NCBI GenBank assembly: GCA_035690495.1
Contig: DASSKK010000102.1
Span: 1 to 64,000 of the forward strand
Origin: DASSKK01 sp035690495
Lineage (GTDB): Bacteria > Actinomycetota > Actinomycetes > Propionibacteriales > Nocardioidaceae
Direction of reading: 5' to 3'
Length of the DNA stretch: 64,000 nucleotides
The translations under genes were made by a program, and so were the position numbers. Shown piece after piece: positions 26,634 through 34,248 of the stretch; the stretch's first letter is position 1, and each line of letters opens with the position of its first letter. The notes beneath the pieces are model-generated. The model saw nothing but the letters and a program-made list of their open reading frames with translations. It was not told the origin of the DNA and did no database searches.

Positions 26634-26717
26634 GCGCGAGTGGCGGAATAGGCAGACGCGCACGGTTCAGGTCCGTGTGCCCGAAAGGGCGTGGGGGTTC
26701 AACTCCCCCCTCGCGCA
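26634..26717 (+). tRNA. tRNA-Leu (anticodon CAG)
   Basis: An 84-base class II tRNA. The acceptor stem GCGCGAG (26634-26640) pairs with CTCGCGC (26710-26716), with discriminator A26717. The anticodon stem CACGG/CCGTG encloses loop TTCAGGT with anticodon CAG at 26668-26670. A long variable arm (TGCCCGAAAGGGCG) and T arm GGGGG/TTCAACT/CCCCC follow. CCA is not encoded. The same tRNA next to fhaA is seen in mycobacteria. Its 3' end is the integration site of the adjacent island, which restores the full tRNA. Confidence 0.95.
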
Positions 26718-26721
26718 CGAC

Positions 26722-26754
26722 AGCCCCAGGTCTTCTGACCTGGGGCTTTGTCTT
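26722..26754 (+). terminator. intrinsic terminator after tRNA-Leu
   Basis: AGCCCCAGGTC, loop TTCT, then GACCTGGGGCT form an 11-bp perfect stem followed by TTGTCTTT. It begins four bases after the tRNA and lies on the island side of the attachment point. Confidence 0.85.
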
Positions 26755-26796
26755 TCAGTGCGGGGTGCTGCGACCGCTCATATGCCGAAATATGTG

Positions 26797-28041
26797 CTAG
26801 GCGCCTTCGGCGCCTGCGTCGAGGTGGGCGGCGAAGCGGTCGATGGCGCTCTTCTGCATCGTCGGGGTGACGTGGCTGTAGATGTTCATCGTCGTGGTGA
26901 TGGTCGAGTGGCCGAGCCGCTCCTGCACGACCTTGGGGTGTTCGCCCAGCTCCAGCAGCAAGGTCGCGTGTGTATGCCGCAGGCCTTTCAGCGTCACCCT
27001 GGGCAGGCCCTCGATCTTGGCGGTCGCCCAGTCGAGCCGCCGGGTCCAGCGGCTGGTGATCGCGTCGGGCACGCGGATGGCTCCGTTGTCGTCGCCGAAG
27101 ACGTAGGCGTCCGCACGCGCGAGGTCGAGCGAGATCGCTCCCCGGCTGGTCTTGTGGGTCTTGAGGACGCGCAGGGTCTCGGCGTCGATGTCGATCACGC
27201 GCGCAGTGCCGGTCTTGGTGACCTTCGTGGTCTGCGGGTCGGTCACGTCGCCCGCTTGCCGGATGCTGATTCGATCGGTGGTGAAGTTGATGTCCGACCA
27301 GCGCAACGCCAAAGCCTCCGACCGACGCATGCCGGTGAACGCGAGTGTGCGCCAGAGCGGGAACAGCTCGTCGTCGAGTACGTCGTGGTTCCAAGTCAGG
27401 AAGTCGGCGAGCTGCTTGCCGGTCCAGGTGGCGATCTCGGGCTTCTGCGCGCGGATCTGGCTTGACCGTGGTGGGTTCACGGTGCGCGTCTTCTTCGCGG
27501 GGTTGAGCAGGATCAGCCCGTCGTCTACGGCGGCGTCGAGCATCGCGGCGAGCAGGACGTGGACCTTGGAGACGGTGTTGGCCGACAGCGGCTTGCCGAG
27601 GCTGGGCTTGTCTTTGCGGCCCGAGGTCTCCAGCTCGCGGTAGTGCGCGGCGATGCGGGTGGCGGTGACTTTGTCGATCCGAAGCGCGCCGAGGTAGGGC
27701 GTGATGTGGTTGCGCAGGATCTTCTTGTAGCCCTCGATCGTGCTGTTCTGGAGGCGAAGCCCTGCGATCCAGTGGTCGGCGTACTCCGCGATGGTCGGGG
27801 TCTTGGTCTGGAACCGCGCGTGCGAGCGCTTCCTCCTCAGTGCCCCGTCGAGTGCGCGCTGTGCCTCGTCGAGGCTCTGGAACCCGCCGCGGGTCAGACG
27901 GGTGTCACCGAGCTCTGGGCGCTCGGGGTCCTTGGGAACGTAGATCTGGAACTTCCATCGCGTCCCGCTCTGGGTGGCATACGAGGTGAGCGACCCGGCG
28001 TGACGGGACCGCGAACGGCGAACAGGCTTCTTGTCGGTCAT
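26797..28041 (-). CDS. int: tyrosine-type site-specific integrase
   Basis: A 414-residue phage-type integrase adjacent to tRNA-Leu. It has an N-terminal arm-binding (AP2-like) region ('RWKFQIYVPKDPERPELGD'), a SAM-like core-binding domain ('TIAEYADHWIAGLRLQNSTIEGYK') and a C-terminal catalytic domain. Catalytic residues are visible: Arg in 'LAFTGMRRSEALAL', His-x-x-Arg in 'LKGLRHTHATLLLE', 'LGHSTITTTMNIYSHV' with the His of the second box and the nucleophile Tyr in NIYSH. I chose the ATG at 28039-28041 by analogy with the paralogue at 41345; it starts one base after the XRE stop. Confidence 0.93.
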   Translation of the reverse strand: MTDKKPVRRSRSRHAGSLTSYATQSGTRWKFQIYVPKDPERPELGDTRLTRGGFQSLDEAQRALDGALRRKRSHARFQTKTPTIAEYADHWIAGLRLQNSTIEGYKKILRNHITPYLGALRIDKVTATRIAAHYRELETSGRKDKPSLGKPLSANTVSKVHVLLAAMLDAAVDDGLILLNPAKKTRTVNPPRSSQIRAQKPEIATWTGKQLADFLTWNHDVLDDELFPLWRTLAFTGMRRSEALALRWSDINFTTDRISIRQAGDVTDPQTTKVTKTGTARVIDIDAETLRVLKTHKTSRGAISLDLARADAYVFGDDNGAIRVPDAITSRWTRRLDWATAKIEGLPRVTLKGLRHTHATLLLELGEHPKVVQERLGHSTITTTMNIYSHVTPTMQKSAIDRFAAHLDAGAEGA

Positions 28042-28042
28042 G

Positions 28043-28627
28043 TCAGGCCCACCCATCGGCGGCGTCGTCACGCGGGGCGGGCAGCGCGCCGGGGTCCAGG
28101 GTGAGCAGGCGCAGGCGCGCGGCGTCGCGGCGGGCTCGGTTGGCGGCGGCCTGCTCTTGGTAGACGGGCATGAACCGCTGGTCCGCGCCTTCCTTGCTGA
28201 ACTTGGCTATGAGGTCCTCGTGGTAGCGAAGCGAGCTGACGGCCGCGAAGTACTGGTCCTTCCAGTAGGCGGCGAGACTCTCGGTGGTGAGTTGGGTCTG
28301 CCCGCGCACCCATGCGCGCAGCTCCTCGGCCTCGTAGTCGCCCTCGGGCACTCCGGTTGGGGTCGGTGCGCCTTCGGGTGGTGTCAGCAGCGCGGCGGGC
28401 GTCGTGCCGAGGATGTAGGCGAAGACGGTGAGGTCGTCGACGTCCACCCGACGATCGCCGTTCTCGACCTTGGAGAGCGCCGAGGCAGACACCGCACGCC
28501 CCGTCTCCTTGATCTTGTCGGCGAATGTGCGCAGATCCATGCCAATCGCCTGCCTCGCGGCACGCAGGTTCGCAGCGACATGCATGTTCGTGTTACCCGA
28601 AGGGTTCCCTCGTTGGCGCGGCTCCAT
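28043..28627 (-). CDS. XRE-family helix-turn-helix regulator of the element
   Basis: A 194-residue protein. The N-terminal HTH (about 20-75) reads 'NLRAARQAIGMDLRTFADKI' then 'SASALSKVENGDRRVDVDDL', the Cro/CI layout. The C-terminal part is helical and unassigned. It is transcribed toward the integrase, with its stop one base before the integrase ATG, so it probably controls integration. A close paralogue lies at 41347-41934. The promoter places the start codon six bases after the -10 box, pointing to a leaderless message. Confidence 0.85.
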   Translation of the reverse strand: MEPRQRGNPSGNTNMHVAANLRAARQAIGMDLRTFADKIKETGRAVSASALSKVENGDRRVDVDDLTVFAYILGTTPAALLTPPEGAPTPTGVPEGDYEAEELRAWVRGQTQLTTESLAAYWKDQYFAAVSSLRYHEDLIAKFSKEGADQRFMPVYQEQAAANRARRDAARLRLLTLDPGALPAPRDDAADGWA

Positions 28628-28633
28628 AGAGGA

Positions 28634-28662
28634 AACGTACAGCGCCGTACTTGCAACATCAA
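28634..28662 (-). promoter_or_regulatory. leaderless promoter and operator of the XRE-integrase operon
   Basis: Read on the minus strand: -35 TTGATG (28657-28662), 17-base spacer, -10 TACGTT (28634-28639), then six bases and the XRE ATG. A near-palindrome GTACGGCGCTGTAC (28637-28650) overlaps the spacer and -10, a good autorepressor site. The same -35/17/-10/6 spacing recurs before the second XRE gene. Confidence 0.6.
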
Positions 28663-28724
28663 GAGCGAACAGCTATGATCACAGATCCACTCCGACACCT
28701 CCCGGGACCTGGACAGGAGACGCG

Positions 28725-28934
28725 ATGCGAGCCGCCACCATGACCATCGAGACTCTGCGAGCCTCGCGCAGCCTCGTCATCACTCGTACCGACGCGGCCG
28801 CTGCCCTTGGGGTCGATCCCCGCACTGTCACCGCTGGCATCGAGAACGGCACGATCCCCTCGGTCAAGCTCGGTCGACGCGTGCTCATCCCTCGCGAGAA
28901 GTTCCTCAAGCTCTTCGACCCCGCAGACTGGTGA
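28725..28934 (+). CDS. excisionase-type helix-turn-helix protein
   Basis: A 69-residue MerR-like winged HTH protein: 'ITRTDAAAALGVDPRTVTAGIENGTIPSVKLGRRVLIPREKF' is the standard excisionase/DNA-binding (xis, HTH_17) pattern. The ATG at 28725 has an AGGAGA ribosome site four bases upstream; a second ATG at 28740 is less well placed. It is divergent from the XRE-integrase pair, where excision factors are usually encoded. It probably directs excision of the element. No counterpart is present in the second, decayed unit. Confidence 0.8.
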   Translation: MRAATMTIETLRASRSLVITRTDAAAALGVDPRTVTAGIENGTIPSVKLGRRVLIPREKFLKLFDPADW

Positions 28935-29125
28935 ACCGCCACGAGGTGACCGAGGTGACGGAATGCGCCACGACGGCCTGTCCTTGGCTGCGGCCGGGGT
29001 CACTTCGCGTCGTCGCGTCGGCTTCGTGCCTCGTGAAATCTTGAGCGCACCGGACCCGTCTGTCTCCCAGTTCCGGTAGCCTCCCGCGTAGCAACCCGGG
29101 ACGACACGCAGAGGCTTTGGAACCT

Positions 29126-29566
29126 ATGGACACTTCGCAGTTCACTCCCACACAGCACGAGTTGATGGGCAACCTGTCCGACCGTTGGTCTGAGGTCCGG
29201 GCAACTGGTGCGCAGGACGTAGATGCTCTCGTTGCGTGCGCGGAGGCCGCCTGGCGTGCGCTACTGGACGGCGGTGCGTGGCCGGGCGACGTCTGGGTTG
29301 AGGAGATCCTGATGATAGGGGCAAACGCGTGTGCCTCGGCGGTGCTCAACCACGGGCAGTACCTGAGGCTCAAGGATGCATGCGGGGGGCTACACCAAGA
29401 GGTCCTCGATCGGCGTTGGCTTCACGGCGGTCCCAGTGGCCGATTGGAGCAGAGTGAGGTCGAGGGACTTGGTCGGGCGGTAGGGCAGTGGCAGGTCTAC
29501 TCGCCGCCCGCGGACACAGCTCCGCCGCCCGCCAAGCGCCGGTGGTTTGGGCGGGGCCAGGCATGA
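29126..29566 (+). CDS. hypothetical protein upstream of the FtsK-like ATPase
   Basis: A 146-residue soluble protein of no family I recognise, rich in Trp and Ala (e.g. 'AEAAWRALLDGGAWPGDVWVEEILMIGANA') with a Pro-rich, basic C-terminus ('PPPAKRRWFGRGQA'). The ATG at 29126 follows a GAGG sequence; a TTG at 29117 in the same frame is an alternative. It lies 58 bases before the start of the FtsK-like gene on the same strand and may be the first member of that cassette. Confidence 0.6.
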   Translation: MDTSQFTPTQHELMGNLSDRWSEVRATGAQDVDALVACAEAAWRALLDGGAWPGDVWVEEILMIGANACASAVLNHGQYLRLKDACGGLHQEVLDRRWLHGGPSGRLEQSEVEGLGRAVGQWQVYSPPADTAPPPAKRRWFGRGQA

Positions 29567-29624
29567 CGCGTCTCATCGGAACCTGCGTGCACGTTCGAGC
29601 GCGGGATCTGTAGGCTCGTTCGAG

Positions 29625-32600
29625 GTGGTGAGTCAGGGTCCTGCGCAGGCCAAGTTCGCCCTCAGAAGTCTGGACGAGGCCGTCTCCGGACTGGCGGCAC
29701 TGCGCGGTCGGCTCGTGGACGGGTGGAGTGCATCAACATCTGCCATTGAAGGCATTGAGGCCACCATTCGTCGTGTCGAGGCGGAACGGTCACGTCGGGA
29801 GTTGGTTCTGAAGGACCTCGTCCGGCAGTTTGGCCAACCGACCACGGCGGCGTCTCCGGACCCGGTTGCTGCGACAGACTCGCGCTGGTTGGTTGCCGGG
29901 ATGGACGGAGCCCGCGAGCTGTCCGAGCAAGTCGGACGAGCCTTTGATAACGACGCCACGGAGGCCAGAAGCCGGTTCCGTGAGTCGTTTCGAAGAAGGC
30001 GCGGCGGATCAGAAAGGCGCGCGGGGGAGTTGGCCATCGCGCGGTATGCCGCGCGGCTGGATGGTCTTGGGAAGCTCGCCGGCCTGCTCCACGACGAGAT
30101 CCGAAGCGCGGAGTGGGAGCGCTCGCAGCGCGCGCTGGCGGACCGGGTCGCCGCTGATGAAGCGCTCACGACACTGGTCTCCTCTGTCGAGTCCGTTCGC
30201 CGCGGCCTGCACCCGACCCTTCTCCCCTGGTCCGACACGACTTGGAATGAGTGGGAGGTCACGTCACTCGTGCCGCCGGCCACCGTACTTGCTGGTTCAT
30301 TGGTGCCGCTGGAAGATCCTGCGCAGGGTGAGAATTCGCGATTCGCAACCGACCTCCATTTGCCCTTCTACTACGTGCACTCGGGGAATCTTGAGCTTCG
30401 ACATGGCGCCGCGAATGGGGAGACTGCCGCCGGTTTGGCGAGAGCAATCGCGCTACGCCTCTTCGCGTGCTTCGCCCCTGGAGATCTCAGGGTGGACGTG
30501 TTTGACCCGGTTGGACAGGGACAGTCGGCTGGACGACTTCTCGACCTCACCGAGTACTCCACAGATCTCATTGGCGGCAAGGCCTGGACTTCGCCTGCAG
30601 AGATCTCTGCCAGCCTCGCAGAGCATGCCGCCTACGTCGAACTAGTCCTGCAGAAATACTTGCGCGGGGCGTATCGCTCGATCGCCGAGTTCAATCTCGA
30701 CGCCGGGGAGACCGCAGAGCCGTACCGGCTCCTGCTGGTTTTCGGGTTTCCCACGGCCTTCGACGCGGATGCGGTCGGCCAACTTGTGCGCCTCTTGCGG
30801 AACGGGCCGCGTTGCGGTCTTCAGACGATTCTGGTGAGTGACAGGTCGGCAGTCCACTCGCCCCAACTCAGCGGCGTGGTTCGACTTGAAGACGCTGACA
30901 TCACCACGTGGGAGATCGATGAGCCATTCGTCGAGGGGCGCAGAGGGATTGACCTAGCCATGCAACTGTGGCCGGATGCCGACCAGGGGAGCGCTGACGC
31001 GGAGCGTATCGGCCGCCGGATCATCGATGCGGTCGGTCGTGGCGCCGCCCTCCGGACAGAGGCACCAGTCACGTTCGAGAAGGTGTTCGATCTATTTCGC
31101 GCCAGCGCGGCCCGCGGAATCAAAGAGGAACTCGTCGACTTCATGGCCAGCACCGACCCGCGTGCCTCGCTGACGTGGTGGCAAGGCCTGAGTACCCGTG
31201 GACTGTTCGCGCCCATCGGTCAAAAGGGTGCGCGAGATGTGGCGATCCTTGGGTTCGACTCAAGCGACCACGCCGGTGCCCTGCTCGTCGGGCGTCCCGG
31301 CTCCGGCAAATCGACCTTGCTTCATGCGTACATCGGTGGCCTAACCACTCTCTACGGACCTGACGAACTTGAGCTCTACCTCATTGATTTCAAGGAGGGT
31401 GTCGAGTTCAAGGCGTACGCCGAGGAACAACTCCCCCATGCCAAGGTCATTGCGATCGAGTCTGACCGCGAATTCGGCCTAAGCGTCTTAGAGTCTCTGC
31501 AAGCCGAGATCGCCCAACGCGGCGACATCCTCCGGGCAACAGGTGGTCGGCAAGCTGGCATGCAGGGTCTACGGGAGACGACCGGTGAGAAGATCCCCCG
31601 CATCCTACTGGTGTTCGACGAGTTCCAGGTTCTCTTCGCGCGCAACGACAAGGTTGGTCTGGCAGCGGCAGACCTGCTGGAATCGATCATTCGCCAGGGC
31701 AGAGGGTTCGGCGTCCACGTCCTTCTCGGCTCCCAGAGCTTGGCCGGACTCGATGCTCTCGGAGCACACGTTCCTCAACTCCTACCCGTCCGGATTCTCC
31801 TACCCTCGACTGAGGCCGATGCACGAAAGGTGCTGGGCGACACCAACAACGAAGGGGACTTCCTAACCAGCCGAGGCGAGGGCATCCTCAACGGTGCAGG
31901 AGGAGCGGTTGAGGCCAACGAACGATTCAAGGGCGCGCTCTTGCTCGAACAAGATCGCGTCGCACGGCTTCAGGTGATGCGCGAGAAGGCAAACGAAGCC
32001 GGATTCGTGCGAGTGCCGATGGTGTTCGAAGGAAACTCGCTCATTCCGCTCGACAACCAAGATCCGGCCCAGTTCAAAGAGGAACTCACGGCCTCGGGCA
32101 CCTATCCGGTGCGAGTCCGCTCCGGTTCCCCGATGACTGTCGGCGACATCGGCGACCTCGTTCTCTCTCGCGAAGCCGGAGCAAACGTCCTGAACATCGT
32201 CCGCAGCGGCGAGAACGACAACACCTGGCTCGAACCCGCCGGCGGCCCGGCCTACGGGCTGCTCGCCGCTGCCGTGGCGTCCGGTGCGATGACCAACTCG
32301 GCACTGGACGTGATCGATTTCATGCCCAACGACGACGGACTTGACACGCTGTTCGAGCCGCTGCTGGATGCGAAGCGCATCTCACTCAAGAGACGTCGTG
32401 CCTTCGCTGACGTGCTTGACGCCTATGCAATCGAGGTCGCCGACCGAATCGAGCAGGACGACACCAATCGACCATCGAAGGTGCTGTTCCTGTTCGGGGT
32501 CCACCGCGCACGAGAGCTCGACGCCGAGTTCGGAAGCCTGGACGTAGATACAGAGCTTGTCGAGAAGTTGGAGCAGGTCATGCGCGACGGCCCAGAAGTA

Positions 32601-32873
32601 GGCGTGCACGTCTGGATCTGGGCTGACAGCGTCGCAGGTGCATCGCGGCGCCTCACGGCTCGCATGATGCGCGAGCTGGCTTGGCGCGTGGCCGGCAAGA
32701 TGAGTTCCGACGACTCCCAGACCTTCGTCGGGTCCGGCCAAGCAGCGGACCTCCGCGAGAGCCAGCTTTTGCTGATCAACGACGACCGAGGCGTCACGAC
32801 CCGCGTGACTGCCTACGCACCGCCTTCGTGTGCCTGGGTGACGCAGGTTACCGCCGCCGCGTTGAGCGACTGA
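29625..32873 (+). CDS. FtsK/SpoIIIE-type multi-ATPase-domain protein
   Basis: About 1,082 residues with no membrane helix. The N-terminal 200 residues are coiled-coil-like. Three FtsK-like modules follow. The first (about 250-470) lacks a Walker A. The second (about 540-790) is intact, with Walker A 'GRPGSGKSTLL' (about 557), 'LYLIDFKEGVEF' and Walker B 'ILLVFDEFQVLF' (about 660). The third (about 830-1082) is degenerate. Three ATPase modules resemble EccC of type VII secretion, but here the middle one is active and the EccC membrane anchor is missing. A WXG100-like gene follows 11 bases later. It could pump DNA or handle small helical substrates; the function is unproven. I start at the GTG at 29625. 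Confidence 0.75.
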   Translation: MVSQGPAQAKFALRSLDEAVSGLAALRGRLVDGWSASTSAIEGIEATIRRVEAERSRRELVLKDLVRQFGQPTTAASPDPVAATDSRWLVAGMDGARELSEQVGRAFDNDATEARSRFRESFRRRRGGSERRAGELAIARYAARLDGLGKLAGLLHDEIRSAEWERSQRALADRVAADEALTTLVSSVESVRRGLHPTLLPWSDTTWNEWEVTSLVPPATVLAGSLVPLEDPAQGENSRFATDLHLPFYYVHSGNLELRHGAANGETAAGLARAIALRLFACFAPGDLRVDVFDPVGQGQSAGRLLDLTEYSTDLIGGKAWTSPAEISASLAEHAAYVELVLQKYLRGAYRSIAEFNLDAGETAEPYRLLLVFGFPTAFDADAVGQLVRLLRNGPRCGLQTILVSDRSAVHSPQLSGVVRLEDADITTWEIDEPFVEGRRGIDLAMQLWPDADQGSADAERIGRRIIDAVGRGAALRTEAPVTFEKVFDLFRASAARGIKEELVDFMASTDPRASLTWWQGLSTRGLFAPIGQKGARDVAILGFDSSDHAGALLVGRPGSGKSTLLHAYIGGLTTLYGPDELELYLIDFKEGVEFKAYAEEQLPHAKVIAIESDREFGLSVLESLQAEIAQRGDILRATGGRQAGMQGLRETTGEKIPRILLVFDEFQVLFARNDKVGLAAADLLESIIRQGRGFGVHVLLGSQSLAGLDALGAHVPQLLPVRILLPSTEADARKVLGDTNNEGDFLTSRGEGILNGAGGAVEANERFKGALLLEQDRVARLQVMREKANEAGFVRVPMVFEGNSLIPLDNQDPAQFKEELTASGTYPVRVRSGSPMTVGDIGDLVLSREAGANVLNIVRSGENDNTWLEPAGGPAYGLLAAAVASGAMTNSALDVIDFMPNDDGLDTLFEPLLDAKRISLKRRRAFADVLDAYAIEVADRIEQDDTNRPSKVLFLFGVHRARELDAEFGSLDVDTELVEKLEQVMRDGPEVGVHVWIWADSVAGASRRLTARMMRELAWRVAGKMSSDDSQTFVGSGQAADLRESQLLLINDDRGVTTRVTAYAPPSCAWVTQVTAAALSD

Positions 32874-32884
32874 GGAGGAACCAA

Positions 32885-33151
32885 ATGCCGGATGTCCGAG
32901 CAGATCCCGAAAAGTTGAAGCAACTCGCCAAGACTCTGACCAAGTCTGCGGACCAGTTGCAGCAGATCGCGCAGGCGCTGTCACGCGCCCTCGACAGTTC
33001 AGGGTGGCAGGATTCAGAACGTCAGAAGTTTGAGTCTGACTTCAAGCAGACAGTGAAGTCTCTCAGCCAGTTCACCGAGAAGCTCAAGAGCCAGTACGCC
33101 CCAGTGCTTCAGAAGAAGGCGTCCGCGCTGGAGCAATACCGCGGGCGCTGA
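32885..33151 (+). CDS. WXG100-like small helical protein
   Basis: An 88-residue two-helix protein: 'ADPEKLKQLAKTLTKSADQLQQIAQAL', a central turn 'SSGWQDSERQKFE' with Trp at the hairpin, and a second helix to the end. Length, charge pattern and central W match WXG100/ESAT-6 proteins, though the turn reads W-Q-D and not W-x-G. The ATG at 32885 has a strong GAGGA site and follows the FtsK-like gene by 11 bases. WXG100 proteins are typical substrates of EccC-like ATPases, which supports a functional link. Confidence 0.75.
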   Translation: MPDVRADPEKLKQLAKTLTKSADQLQQIAQALSRALDSSGWQDSERQKFESDFKQTVKSLSQFTEKLKSQYAPVLQKKASALEQYRGR

Positions 33152-33154
33152 CGC

Positions 33155-34009
33155 ATGAACGAAGTCCGTACGCGCGACGAAGCGATCGCCTTGATCGACC
33201 AAGCTTTTCAGACGTGGTCGACCAACCTTGCGGTCGTTCTCGATTCCGCACAGAGCGCCGCGCGTGCTGCTTGCGAGGAGGCAGATAGGACCGTTGGCCA
33301 GCGGGCCAACGAGGTTGCCGCAATCGAGGCGATCCTCACCGCGTCCGAGCCCGAGAAGCGACGCGAACTGGAATCGAGACTCGTCCGAGCGCGCGAGGCA
33401 CGTGAGCAGGCGAAGCGCGCGCAGGTTCGAATTGAGGGCGTCGCGTCCGGAGTTGCACAACTGATCCGGACTCACGCCTCGTACACAACTACGCAGGTGG
33501 CTGGTGCGAGAGCACAACTGTCTGCGATGAGTAGGGCGCTGGAGGGCTACCGATCTGGTGGCGCGCTGTTCGGAGGTCGTGGTTCCGTCAGCTCGGGAAC
33601 GCCGAGAGTGACCACCGGCGATGCCGGCAGCTCAGGGCATGCCGACATCGATGTGAGCGCAGCAGACCTCAATGACAACCGGATCTTGGACGACAACGGC
33701 GCTAATGGAACGTTTGGGAAGGGTGGTCTTAGCAGAGCTGACTACCGCTGGGCGGTGCAGACGTGGAACGACGTAGTCGGGCCAGGAGTCGCTAGCGGCA
33801 AGACACGAGATGACTTTGCGGCTCGCGACACGCAATCTAACGCTAAGCCCCTCCGCCGAACCGCCGATGTCTACGACATGTTCCTCGGCAGCGACCGCAT
33901 TCGCGCCGACCGCCAGGCAGACGGCTCCCTGAACATCATCAACGGCCGCCACAGATTGCTGATTGCGCGGGAGCTAGGCATCAAACACCTCCCCGGAGAT
34001 GTTCGCTGA
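33155..34009 (+). CDS. coiled-coil protein with C-terminal ParB-like domain, possible effector
   Basis: A 284-residue protein in two parts. Residues 1-140 are a long charged helix or coiled coil. After a Gly/Ser-rich linker, residues about 165-284 look like a ParB/sulfiredoxin-fold domain: 'ADIDVSAADLNDNRIL' at the start and the diagnostic 'NIINGRHRLLIARELGIKHLPGD' near the end (NGRHR at about 263-267). ParB-like domains serve as nucleases or NTPases, and as toxin tips in polymorphic systems. The architecture (helical leader plus C-terminal enzyme domain) behind a WXG100 gene fits an exported or conflict effector. It starts three bases after the WXG100-like gene. Confidence 0.65.
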   Translation: MNEVRTRDEAIALIDQAFQTWSTNLAVVLDSAQSAARAACEEADRTVGQRANEVAAIEAILTASEPEKRRELESRLVRAREAREQAKRAQVRIEGVASGVAQLIRTHASYTTTQVAGARAQLSAMSRALEGYRSGGALFGGRGSVSSGTPRVTTGDAGSSGHADIDVSAADLNDNRILDDNGANGTFGKGGLSRADYRWAVQTWNDVVGPGVASGKTRDDFAARDTQSNAKPLRRTADVYDMFLGSDRIRADRQADGSLNIINGRHRLLIARELGIKHLPGDVR

Positions 34010-34227
34010 TGGCTGCTTCTCTGACTTCTCAAGCGGCAGCAGCGCAGGAGTCAGTCCGCGCGCTGAAACGGGCTCTGTCGTCATCGCGGTCACAATGGGG
34101 GGACGCCACTCGGCAAACGTTCGATCAGCGTCATGCTGAAGTCGCGGTTGCCTCGGGACGCAAGGTTGCCACTGAGCTTGAATCGCTTGCGCAGGAGTTG
34201 GCTGCGGCTCTCGCCTCTATGTCCTGA
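34009..34227 (+). CDS. small helical protein, WXG100-like or partner of the ParB-like protein
   Basis: A 72-residue protein made of two helices around 'SSRSQWGDATRQTFDQRH', again a Trp at the hairpin followed by G-D. The ATG overlaps the TGA of the ParB-like gene by one base (TGATG), so translation is coupled. It could be a second WXG100-type chaperone or an immunity protein; nothing in the sequence decides. It ends the plus-strand cassette, 21 bases before the end of the relaxase gene on the other strand. Confidence 0.6.
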   Translation: MAASLTSQAAAAQESVRALKRALSSSRSQWGDATRQTFDQRHAEVAVASGRKVATELESLAQELAAALASMS

Positions 34228-34248
34228 ATGTGCCGTGACGCGCAAAGG

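Noticed and set aside
29625..32873. Conjugative coupling protein or complete type VII secretion locus
   Set aside because: The ATPase lacks membrane anchors, and EccB, EccD, EccE, mycosin, VirB4 or pore genes are absent, so I describe it only as FtsK-like.
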